DNA of 7,751 nt from Gammaproteobacteria bacterium. Its GTDB lineage: Bacteria > Pseudomonadota > Gammaproteobacteria > HK1. The notes beneath the pieces were generated by a model. That model was given only the letters and a program-made list of their open reading frames with translations. It was not told the origin of the DNA and did not search any database. Location: assembly GCA_022822245.1 (NCBI GenBank), contig JAJECB010000085.1, positions 1-7,751 of the forward strand, in the 5' to 3' direction. Below, piece after piece: positions 1-6,677 of the stretch; position 1 is the stretch's first letter; every line of letters starts with the position of its first letter. The position numbers and the translations under genes are program-made.

Positions 1-2
1 AC

Positions 3-683
3 CTGGAAGTGTCCCGCAAGGGCCGGGGCGATTTCGCCACCGAGGTGGACCGGGCCGCAGAGCGCGCCATCGTCTCCACCGTGCGCGAGTTCTACCCCGA
101 CCACGGGTTCCTGGGCGAGGAAGGCGGCGCGCGGCCGGGCAAGGACAAGGACGAGATGATCTGGATCGTCGATCCTCTCGACGGCACCGCGAACTACCTG
201 CGCGAGATCCCCCACTACGCGGTCTCCATCGGGGTGCGCCGGAGCCGGCGCCTGGAGCACGCGGTGATCTACGACCCGCGCCGCAACGAGCTCTTCACGG
301 CCACCCGGGGCTGGGGCGCTCAGCTCGACAACCGGCGGATCCGGGTCAGCCGGCACGATACCCTCGCCGAGGCGGTGGTCGCCCTGTCGGTGCCACCGCG
401 GCTCGAGGGCGGAGCCGGGGCGCCGTTCTCCCGTCGCGGCGTGATCCGCCGGCGGACCGGCTCCGCCGCGCTCGACCTTGCCTACGTCGCGGCGGGGCGG
501 TTCGACGGCTTCTGGGGGGTCGGTCTGAACGCATGGGATCTCGCGGCCGGAGTGCTCCTGGTGCGCGAAGCGGGCGGCCTGCTGTCCGCCCCGGACGGGG
601 GCGAGGACTTCATGGAACGGGGCGAGGTCGTGGCCACCAACCGCCGGCTGTTCCGGGACACGCTTCGCTGCATTCAGCCGTGA
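3..683 (+). CDS. suhB: Inositol monophosphatase family protein, SuhB-like (5' end outside window)
   Basis: Mg2+-dependent phosphatase of the inositol monophosphatase superfamily. SuhB members hydrolyse inositol-1-phosphate, and in E. coli SuhB also acts in rRNA transcription antitermination. The frame is open to the left edge (Leu-Glu precede the GTG at 9), and the visible part begins inside the family's N-terminal region (KGRGDFATEVD), so about 35-40 residues lie outside the window. Counting the GTG codon as residue 1, metal-site residues are visible: Glu37/Glu38 (GEEGG), Asp55 and Asp58 (IVDPLDGTANY), and Asp177 (NAWDLAAG). The bacterial signature RTGSAALDLAYVAAGRFDGF is at about 149-168. 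Gly170 sits where human IMPA1 has Glu213 and E. coli SuhB also has Glu, so substrate contacts may differ. It is convergent with the pilin gene at 782. Family assignment is secure; SuhB versus a paralogue with another sugar-phosphate substrate is inference. Confidence 0.88.
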   Translation: MEVSRKGRGDFATEVDRAAERAIVSTVREFYPDHGFLGEEGGARPGKDKDEMIWIVDPLDGTANYLREIPHYAVSIGVRRSRRLEHAVIYDPRRNELFTATRGWGAQLDNRRIRVSRHDTLAEAVVALSVPPRLEGGAGAPFSRRGVIRRRTGSAALDLAYVAAGRFDGFWGVGLNAWDLAAGVLLVREAGGLLSAPDGGEDFMERGEVVATNRRLFRDTLRCIQP

Positions 684-694
684 AGCCGCGGTGA

Positions 695-1618
<924 letters not shown>

Positions 1619-1621
<3 letters not shown>

Positions 1622-1727
1622 CCCGGATATCCCACCGAGCTCCTGCGGCGGGCGTCGCTGCGGATGGCGCCGCGCGGGCGCGGCGCGGCGACGGGCGATT
1701 CGAGGAGGTCACCGCGAGGTACGGCTA
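1619..1727 (+). repeat. Interspersed repeat element, copy 1 (fills the glnB-bamD gap)
   Basis: This 109-base stretch matches, at both ends and in the same order, the minus-strand sequence of 6677-6582. At the left end 34 of the first 44 bases agree without gaps (both begin TAGCCCG and share ATAT, CACCGA and TCCTGC). At the right end TCACCGCGAGGTACGGCTA corresponds to TCACCGTAGGTACGGCTA, 17 matches with one one-base gap. The middle is not conserved but is strongly self-complementary: GCGCCGCGC/GCGCGGCGC (1667-1675 and 1678-1686) nested inside CGTCGC/GCGACG, with CTCCT/AGGAG further out. The termini TAGCC...GGCTA are inverted repeats. The first TAG is the glnB stop, and the last CTA is the bamD stop on the minus strand. 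It may also terminate transcription in both directions, though no T-run is seen. Resembles REP or MITE elements; family unknown. Confidence 0.7.
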
Positions 1728-2477
1728 GCCCGAGCCGGGACGGTCCGGAAAGTTGACCTCGAGCACGCGACGCGCGTCGGCGGCCAGTCCGTCGAGGCCC
1801 ATCTCCCCGTATGCCCGGACCATGATCTCGAGGGCGGGCGCCACGGAGGGAGAGCTCGGGAACCGGCTCACCACGTTCTCGGCCCGTTTCGCCGCGGCCA
1901 CCCAGGCTTCCCGCCCCACGTAAAACTTCGCCACCACCAGCTCGTGCCGCGCGAGGGTGTCCCGGAGATCGAGCATCCGCTTCCTCGAATCGGGCGCATA
2001 GCGCGAGTCGGGGAACTTCTCGACCAGGGTTCCGAAAGCGTCGAAGGAGGCCGCGAGCTCACTCGTATCGCGCTCCGCCCGGTCGATTCGAAGCCACCGG
2101 TCGATCCACCCGTAACGGCGGTTGTAGTTCACCAACCCTCTGATATAGTGGGCATATGCGACTTCGGGGTGCCTCGGATTGAACTCGATGAAGCGGTCCG
2201 CCTCCTCGATCGCGGACTCCGGCTCCTTGAACCTGTAGTACGCGTACACGAGGTCGAGCTGGCCCTGCTCCGCGTAGTCCCCGAAGGGAAAGCGCGCGCC
2301 GAGCTTCCCGTAGTAGTCGATTGCCGTCTCGAAGTCGCCCTCGTCGAGGGCCTCCTTCGCCTGGCGGTACAATTCCGCCTCCGACCAATTGCGCGTGGGA
2401 TCGCCCGAGTCGCCGCGACCCGCGCAGGCGGCGAGCAGGATCGCGAAAACGACGGACAAGGCCGCATGTCTCTTCAT
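1725..2477 (-). CDS. bamD: Outer membrane protein assembly factor BamD (lipoprotein)
   Basis: Essential lipoprotein of the BAM complex, which folds beta-barrel proteins into the outer membrane; also known as YfiO/ComL. The 250 residues (E. coli 245) start with a charged n-region (MKRH), a hydrophobic stretch and the lipobox LAAC, so Cys18 is the lipidated residue. TPR-type helical pairs follow: KEALDEGDFETAIDYYGKL (about 41-59), then QGQLDLVYAYYRFKEPESAI, EEADRFIEFNPRHPEVAYAHYIRG with the conserved NYNRRYGWIDRWLRIDRAERD (about 118-137), then FDAFGTLVEKFPDSRYAPDS and a last repeat ending FPSSPS. The next in-frame start (TTG at Leu7) would lose the positive n-region, so ATG at 2477 is preferred. 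No Shine-Dalgarno is visible. TACCCT begins 13 bases before the ATG, a poor -10 candidate that would give an almost leaderless mRNA. The start codon overlaps that of rluD. Confidence 0.96.
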   Translation of the reverse strand: MKRHAALSVVFAILLAACAGRGDSGDPTRNWSEAELYRQAKEALDEGDFETAIDYYGKLGARFPFGDYAEQGQLDLVYAYYRFKEPESAIEEADRFIEFNPRHPEVAYAHYIRGLVNYNRRYGWIDRWLRIDRAERDTSELAASFDAFGTLVEKFPDSRYAPDSRKRMLDLRDTLARHELVVAKFYVGREAWVAAAKRAENVVSRFPSSPSVAPALEIMVRAYGEMGLDGLAADARRVLEVNFPDRPGSG

Positions 2478-2478
2478 G
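2475..2478. promoter_or_regulatory. Overlapping divergent start codons (CATG) of bamD and rluD
   Basis: The palindrome CATG holds both initiation codons: bamD reads ATG from 2477 to 2475 on the minus strand, and rluD reads ATG from 2476 to 2478 on the plus strand. There is no intergenic DNA, so each gene's promoter and any leader must lie inside the other's coding sequence. Neither start has a convincing Shine-Dalgarno. Confidence 0.75.
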
Positions 2479-3465
2479 GCCGATAGGGTACCCGAACCGC
2501 CCGCCCGGTTCACGGTTCCCGAGGAGCTGGCGGGCAAACGATTCGACGTCGTTCTCGCCGCGCTCGCGCCCGAGTACTCGCGGGCCCGTCTCCAGCGGTG
2601 GATCCGGGACGGCCTCGCCACCGTGCAGCATGGCCGCCGACGCCCCCGCGACCCGGTCGAAGCGGGCGCCCTCATCGAGCTCGCCACACCGGTGGAGGAC
2701 TCCGCTCCCGCTCTCCACCCCGCCCAACCAATGGATCTCGCCGTCCTCCACGAGGACGAGAGCCTCATCGTCGTCGACAAGCCGGCCGGACTGGTCGTCC
2801 ACCCGGGGGCCGGCCGACCCGACGGGACCCTGGTCAATGCCCTCCTGCACCACGACCCCCGGCTCGCCGCGGTCCCCCGGGCGGGCGTGGTGCACCGCCT
2901 CGACAAGGACACCACCGGTCTGCTTGTCGTCGCCCGCACCCTCTCCGCCCACAAGTCGCTGGTGGAACAGATCTCCGCGCGCACCGTCCGCCGCGAGTAT
3001 CTCGCGGTCGTCCGGGGCCGGGTCATCGCGGGCGGGGTCATCGATGCCCCGATCGGCCGCCATCCCGTCCACCGGACCCGGATGGCGGTCGTGCGGCGGG
3101 GCGGCAGACCGGCGATCACCCACTACCGTGTCGAGAGCCGATACCGCGCCCACACCGCGCTCTCGGTCCGCCTCGATACCGGGCGTACCCACCAGATCCG
3201 GGTGCATCTCGCCCACCTCGGCTCCCCGGTGGTCGGCGACCCGGACTACGGCGGGCGGACCGGGCCGCCCGCCGGAGTCGCTCCCGGCCTCCGGGAGGCC
3301 CTCCGCCGATTCGATCGGCAGGCGCTGCACGCCCGGCGGCTCGCTCTCGCCCACCCGGCCACCGGGCGGGAGTGCGAGTGGACCGCGCCGCCGCCGGACG
3401 ACCTGCGGGCGCTCCTTGCCGCGCTCGCCGCGGAGGGCGGCGGCGCGCGCGTGGAGGAGACGTGA
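2476..3465 (+). CDS. rluD: 23S rRNA pseudouridine(1911/1915/1917) synthase RluD
   Basis: Converts uridines of helix 69 of 23S rRNA to pseudouridine (positions 1911, 1915 and 1917 in E. coli), needed for normal ribosome assembly and termination. It has 329 residues (E. coli 326). An S4-like RNA-binding domain covers about 11-70 (GKRFDVVLAALAPEYSRARLQRWI), though its usual VNG turn is replaced by VQHG. The RsuA/RluD catalytic domain follows, with DESLIVVDKPAGLVVHPG (94-111), catalytic motif HRLDKDTTGLLVVA (140-153) with Asp143 as nucleophile, and RLDTGRTHQIRVHLAHLG (232-249). ATG at 2476 is chosen because MADRVPEPPARFTV aligns with the E. coli start MAQRVQLTATV; earlier in-frame starts lie inside bamD. 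It overlaps pgeF by 4 bases. Arrangement bamD divergent to rluD-pgeF is the same as in E. coli and Pseudomonas. Confidence 0.95.
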   Translation: MADRVPEPPARFTVPEELAGKRFDVVLAALAPEYSRARLQRWIRDGLATVQHGRRRPRDPVEAGALIELATPVEDSAPALHPAQPMDLAVLHEDESLIVVDKPAGLVVHPGAGRPDGTLVNALLHHDPRLAAVPRAGVVHRLDKDTTGLLVVARTLSAHKSLVEQISARTVRREYLAVVRGRVIAGGVIDAPIGRHPVHRTRMAVVRRGGRPAITHYRVESRYRAHTALSVRLDTGRTHQIRVHLAHLGSPVVGDPDYGGRTGPPAGVAPGLREALRRFDRQALHARRLALAHPATGRECEWTAPPPDDLRALLAALAAEGGGARVEET

Positions 3466-4211
3466 GCCGGAGCGACGGGGTGCACCCGATCATCCCCGAC
3501 TGGCCGGCCCCCGGCCGGGTGCGCGCCGCGTCGTCGACGCGCACCGGCGGCACGAGCGACGGTCCCTGGGGAACCCTCAACCTCGCCGACCACGTGGCGG
3601 ACGAACACGAGGCGGTGGCCCGGAATCGGGCGCGGCTGCGCGATGAGCTCGAGCTGCCGCGGGAACCGCGGTGGCTCTCCCAGCGACACGGCGCGCGGGT
3701 GGTGGAAGCGGGTGCGGAAACGAACAGGGCTCCGGCCGACGGGAGCGTCGCGCACGAGCCCGGAATCGTCTGCGCCGTGCTGGCCGCGGACTGCATGCCG
3801 GTGTTGCTCTGCAACCGCGGCGCGACCGTGGTCGCGGCCTTGCACGCCGGCTGGCGGGGAATCGCCGCCGGCATCCTCGAAGCGGGGGTGCGCGCGACCG
3901 GGGCGCCTCCCGCCGAGCTTCTCGCCTGGCTCGGCCCCGCCATCGGGTCCGAACGCTACGAGGTCGGTCCCGACGTCCGCGATGCGATCCTCGCCGGCGA
4001 CCCCGATGCGGATGCCGCGTTCCGCCGGGCGGACCGGGCGGACCGGTGGCGGGCAAACCTCGAACGGATCGTCCGAGGGCGGCTCGCACGGTGCGGCGTC
4101 GGCTCCGTGCACGGAGGTCGATGGTGCACGGCGAGCGACCCGGGACGCTTCTTCTCTCACCGGCGCGACGGGGTGACCGGCCGGATGGCGACCCTCATCT
4201 GGCTCGACTGA
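3462..4211 (+). CDS. pgeF: Peptidoglycan editing factor PgeF (YfiH, multicopper-oxidase-like fold)
   Basis: Cytoplasmic protein of the YfiH/DUF152 family. In E. coli it removes misincorporated L-Ser from UDP-MurNAc precursors; relatives are annotated as polyphenol oxidase or purine nucleoside phosphorylase. It has 249 residues. Zn ligands are visible: His76 (LSQRHGARV), Cys111 (LAADCMPVLL) and His128 (ALHAGWRGIAAG). Also seen are STRTGGTS (25-32), WLGPAIG (156-162) and the terminal FSHRRDGVTGRMATLIWL. The start GTG at 3462 overlaps the rluD stop (GTGA) and is preceded by GGAGGAG at 3453-3459, slightly close. GTG at 3480 is a real alternative: it has GGAG seven bases upstream and gives VHPIIPDWP, nearer in length to the E. 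coli N-terminus. It is translationally coupled to rluD and followed after one base by pilD. In E. coli clpB follows; here it does not. Confidence 0.93.
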   Translation: MSRSDGVHPIIPDWPAPGRVRAASSTRTGGTSDGPWGTLNLADHVADEHEAVARNRARLRDELELPREPRWLSQRHGARVVEAGAETNRAPADGSVAHEPGIVCAVLAADCMPVLLCNRGATVVAALHAGWRGIAAGILEAGVRATGAPPAELLAWLGPAIGSERYEVGPDVRDAILAGDPDADAAFRRADRADRWRANLERIVRGRLARCGVGSVHGGRWCTASDPGRFFSHRRDGVTGRMATLIWLD

Positions 4212-4212
4212 G

Positions 4213-5004
4213 GTGTTCGTACTCCTCGCTGCCGCGGCCGGCCTCGTGGCGGGAAGCGTCCTCGGGGTCGTGGTCCATCGGCTCCCCCTCATGCTGGAGG
4301 AGCGGTGGCGCAGGGAGTCGGGGAGCGACGGCCCGGACCCCCGCTCCGCGGACCGCCTGACCCTCGCGACCCCCCGCTCGCACTGCCCGCGCTGCCGTCA
4401 GCCCATTCCCTGGTACGGGCTCGTTCCCCTCGCCGGGTTCGCGTTGCTGGGTGGACGGTGCGCGCGGTGCCGCGCCCCGATTCCCGTCCGCTACCCGGTA
4501 TTGGAACTGCTGTGCGCGGTGGCGACCGCCGTCTGCGCCTGGCGCTTCGGCGCCGGCTGGCCGGCCGCGGGGGCCATCGTCCTCACCTGGGCGCTCCTCG
4601 CCCTCGCCTTCATCGACCTCGAACGCCGTCTCCTGCCGGACGCAATCACCCTCCCGATGCTCTGGGCGGGCATCGGGTTCAACCTCGCCGGAGGGTACCT
4701 CACGACCCTGGAGGATTCGGTGCTCGGGGCGATGACGGGCTACGGAGTCCTCTGGCTCGTGCAGCGGACCTACCGTCGCCTGCGGGGCCGGGAAGGCCTC
4801 GGCACGGGTGACCTCAAGCTCACCGCGATGCTGGGCGCCTGGCTCGGCTGGGAAACCCTGCCCGGGATCGTCCTCCTCGCCTCGCTCGGAGGCATCGGCG
4901 CGGGACTCGCGAAGCCGGGGCCCTTTGCCTTCGGCCCCTGGCTCGCCCTCGCGGGCTGGCTCACCCTCGTCGCCGGAAACCTCGGCCGCTTCCTGCTCCC
5001 GTGA
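4213..5004 (+). CDS. pilD: Prepilin peptidase / N-methyltransferase (PilD type)
   Basis: Inner-membrane aspartic peptidase that cleaves type IV prepilins and pseudopilins before the +1 residue and methylates the new N-terminus. It has 263 residues. Segment 1 (about 3-25, ending GVVVHRLP) is followed by a cytoplasmic domain with the zinc motif CPRC (58-61) and CARC (83-86), then several membrane segments. Catalytic aspartates are Asp135 (FIDLERRLLPD) and Asp200 (GTGDLKLTAMLGAW). The only in-frame start after the previous stop (4176) is GTG at 4213, which puts the N-terminus directly at membrane segment 1, shorter than typical PilD, and leaves no clear Shine-Dalgarno. Coupling to pgeF, which stops two bases earlier, probably drives translation. 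The usual coaE neighbour is absent. The pilin at 782-1213 is a plausible substrate. The gene ends 12 bases from the convergent CoA-transferase gene. Confidence 0.95.
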   Translation: MFVLLAAAAGLVAGSVLGVVVHRLPLMLEERWRRESGSDGPDPRSADRLTLATPRSHCPRCRQPIPWYGLVPLAGFALLGGRCARCRAPIPVRYPVLELLCAVATAVCAWRFGAGWPAAGAIVLTWALLALAFIDLERRLLPDAITLPMLWAGIGFNLAGGYLTTLEDSVLGAMTGYGVLWLVQRTYRRLRGREGLGTGDLKLTAMLGAWLGWETLPGIVLLASLGGIGAGLAKPGPFAFGPWLALAGWLTLVAGNLGRFLLP

Positions 5005-5016
5005 GTCCGGAGCGGA

Positions 5017-6237
5017 TCAGGCGGCTTCCTGTCCCGGGTCCGCGCGCTCGCGCGCGTCCTCCCCGAGCCACTCCTCGAGCACCGCCTCGGTGTCGGCTCC
5101 GAGGAGCGGCGCGGCCGTCACCGGGACGCGCGAGTCGGACATCCGGACCGGCCATCCGGGAATGGTGACCTCCCCCCGGGTGGGGTGGTCCACCGTCGCG
5201 AAGAGCCCGCGCGCGCGCATGTTCTCGTCCTCCCAGAGCTCCTTGGTGCCGTAGACCGCGCCGGCCGGCACTCCGGCCGCGCCGAGGGTCCGCATGACCT
5301 CGTCCTTGGGGCGGGTCCTCGTCCAGCCGGCGACGAGCGCATCGACCTCCTCGCGGTGCTGCCCGCGAAGGGCGGGGCTCGCGAACTTCGGATCGTCCCG
5401 CAGGTCTTCGCGGCCGATTGCGCCGAGGAGCCGCTCCCAGTGGCCGTTGTGGGCGCGCGTGGCATAGATGTAGCAGTAGTCGTCCGGGCCGCCGCCCTTG
5501 CACGGGTACACGTCCATCGGGGCGGTGAGGCCGAGGCCGACCCGATTGCCGGTGCGAGGCGGCGCGGTGCCCTTCGACAGCACGTGGGCATACGAAATCC
5601 GGCAGTAGTTGGTCACCGCGTCCTGCATCGCCACCTCCACCCGCTGTCCGCGACCGGTCCGCTGGCGCTGAACGAGGGCGCCGAGGACTCCGATCGCGCA
5701 GTGAAGGCCCGTTCCCGTGTCGCCGATCGTCGGCCCCGGGCGGAGCGGACGGCCGCCCTCCTCCCCGGTGATGGCGAGAGCGCCGCCGGCCGCCTGGCCG
5801 ATCATGTCGAAGCTCAGGAAGTCCCCGTAGGGGCTCTCGGGAGAGAACCCCTTCACGCTCGCGTAGACGATGCGGGGATTGAGGGTTCGCACCCGCTCCC
5901 AGCCGAACCCGAGCCGCTCGATGACGCCCGGTCCGAAGTTCTCGACGAAGACGTCCGCCTTCGGGATGAGGGCCTCGAGACGTGACCGCCCCTCCTCGGA
6001 CTTGAGATCGCAGACGAGGCTTCGCTTGTTCGCGTTGAGCAGCAGGAAGTAGTGGGAATCGAGCCCGGGCGTGTCGGTCGAGGCCCGCCGGCCCTGGTCG
6101 CCGCCGGCCGGATTCTCGACCTTCACCACGTCCGCGCCGAGCCAGGCGAGCGCCTCGGTGCAGGAGGGTCCTGCCTCGAACTGCGTGAGATCCAGCACGC
6201 GCACGCCGCTCAGCGCATTCGATTCGGTTCGTTCCAT
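5017..6237 (-). CDS. CaiB/BaiF family (class III) CoA-transferase
   Basis: Cytoplasmic enzyme moving CoA between carboxylic acids (formyl-CoA:oxalate, carnitine, mesaconate, succinate and similar). It has 406 residues, normal for the family. The N-terminal LSGVRVLDLTQFEAGPSCTEALAWLGADVVKVENP (about 9-43) is the CoA-binding Rossmann start; LNANKRSLVCDLKSEEGR (about 67-84) and ADVFVENFGPGVIERLG follow. The nucleophile is expected at Asp173 in GDTGTG (172-177), equivalent to Asp169 of formyl-CoA transferase, followed by RTGRGQRVEVAMQDAV. The C-terminal part has AAGVPAGAVYGTKELWEDENMRARG. ATG at 6237 is supported by AGGAAGGA at 6255-6248, ten bases upstream. The frame remains open far upstream, but that extension has no family similarity. 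Substrate cannot be told from sequence; oxalate, succinyl- or another acyl-CoA are all possible. It stands alone, convergent with pilD. Confidence 0.92.
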   Translation of the reverse strand: MERTESNALSGVRVLDLTQFEAGPSCTEALAWLGADVVKVENPAGGDQGRRASTDTPGLDSHYFLLLNANKRSLVCDLKSEEGRSRLEALIPKADVFVENFGPGVIERLGFGWERVRTLNPRIVYASVKGFSPESPYGDFLSFDMIGQAAGGALAITGEEGGRPLRPGPTIGDTGTGLHCAIGVLGALVQRQRTGRGQRVEVAMQDAVTNYCRISYAHVLSKGTAPPRTGNRVGLGLTAPMDVYPCKGGGPDDYCYIYATRAHNGHWERLLGAIGREDLRDDPKFASPALRGQHREEVDALVAGWTRTRPKDEVMRTLGAAGVPAGAVYGTKELWEDENMRARGLFATVDHPTRGEVTIPGWPVRMSDSRVPVTAAPLLGADTEAVLEEWLGEDARERADPGQEAA

Positions 6238-6334
6238 TCCGGTGTCATCCTTCCTCGTGGAGCAGGGGGAAAACGCGAGCCGGGGCCGTATCCCGCCTGA
6301 TTCGGAACCCGAACTCCTGCCGCGTTTTCCGTAG

Positions 6335-6430
6335 GTTTTACAGCAAGATACCGACCATGTCAAACGGGTCCGGGGCAAGCTCGCATATCTCACCAACTTT
6401 CGTCGCGAGGGCGTCAAGATGCCGCTGTGA
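6335..6430 (+). pseudogene. Possible C-terminal remnant of a mobile-element protein (31 codons)
   Basis: Read in the frame opening after the TAG at 6332, this encodes 31 residues including HVKRVRGKLAYLTNFRREG, then MPL and a TGA. The basic, amphipathic sequence with RGKLAYL is reminiscent of the tails of retron-type reverse transcriptases or of some transposases, but the match is from memory and short. No start codon or upstream domain is present. It may be chance coding in a non-coding region. Confidence 0.2.
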
Positions 6431-6485
6431 CAAGGCGCACGGACCGCAAGAGCGCTTCGCGCTGCTGAAGGGCGAGCCGGAGACA

Positions 6486-6510
6486 GACGAAGCGCCAGTG
6501 GCGCTTCGTC
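6486..6510. repeat. Perfect 11-bp hairpin
   Basis: GACGAAGCGCC (6486-6496) and GGCGCTTCGTC (6500-6510) are exact reverse complements around the 3-base loop AGT. A smaller hairpin, AGCGC/GCGCT with loop TTC, lies just upstream at 6451-6463 and shares the GCGCTTCG core. There is no T-run after it on either strand, so a simple terminator is unlikely. It could be part of a structured RNA or a recombinase/transposase recognition end. Confidence 0.6.
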
Positions 6511-6581
6511 CCGGCGAGCGGGCAATCGATGGATGGATTGCTCGGCCTGCAAGCGGAGCAGGGACTGCGGAGCGCAGCAGG

Positions 6582-6677
6582 TAGCCGTACCTACGGTGAA
6601 GCGGCTTGAGGGAGTACGCCCTGTCACCGCGAGCGGATCGGCGTCCGCAGCAGGAAATCGGTGAAATATGCGGGCTA
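6582..6677 (-). repeat. Interspersed repeat element, copy 2 (abuts the halogenase stop)
   Basis: Read on the minus strand from 6677, this 96-base segment starts TAGCCCGCATATTTCACCGA and ends TCACCGTAGGTACGGCTA, matching copy 1 (1619-1727) at both ends in the same orientation and order. Inside, GCGGA/TCCGC (6633-6637 and 6644-6648) and a nested stem fold: on the plus strand CGGTGA (6594-6599) pairs with TCACCG (6624-6629), enclosing AGGG/CCCT. CCGTA/TACGG forms a further small stem at the inner end. The terminal TAG on the minus strand is the stop codon of the halogenase reading frame. Termini TAGCC...GGCTA are inverted. Confidence 0.7.

Larger units (their letters stand above)
6238..6674. other. 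Gene-poor, hairpin-rich island between CoA-transferase and halogenase
   Basis: No convincing full-length gene lies in this 437-base gap; the short open frames on either strand show no family features. The first 97 bases hold the CoA-transferase leader. From about 6335 onward composition shifts (35 of 60 G+C at 6361-6420, against 42 of 60 at 4801-4860 in pilD). The stretch holds a possible coding remnant (6335-6430), small hairpins including AGCGC/GCGCT at 6451-6463 and GCGGA/TCCGC at 6633-6648, an 11-base perfect stem at 6486-6510, and copy 2 of the repeat (6582-6677). The whole looks like the remains of a mobile element, but I cannot identify its family. Confidence 0.5.

Noticed and set aside
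1667..1686. GC-rich palindrome as a simple Rho-independent terminator of glnB
   Set aside because: No T-run follows on either strand; it is better explained as the core stem of the repeat element, although a termination role is not excluded.
2059..3354. Long open frame on the minus strand (431 codons) opposite rluD, continuing into bamD in another frame
   Set aside because: High-GC shadow of rluD/bamD; no recognisable domain, very Gly/Arg-rich, and the plus-strand gene is clearly conserved.
3246..4292. Minus-strand open frames (348 and 170 codons) opposite pgeF
   Set aside because: Arg/Pro/Gly-rich shadows produced by codon bias; no motifs.
6570..6632. Group II intron domain V resemblance (AGCCGTACC...)
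   Set aside because: The 34-base domain V pattern with its AGC triad, tetraloop and bulge is not reproduced, and there is no intron-encoded protein.
6422..6677. CRISPR array or tRNA/rRNA gene in the gene-poor island
   Set aside because: No regularly spaced direct repeats and no tRNA cloverleaf or rRNA-like segments; the repeats present are inverted and irregular.
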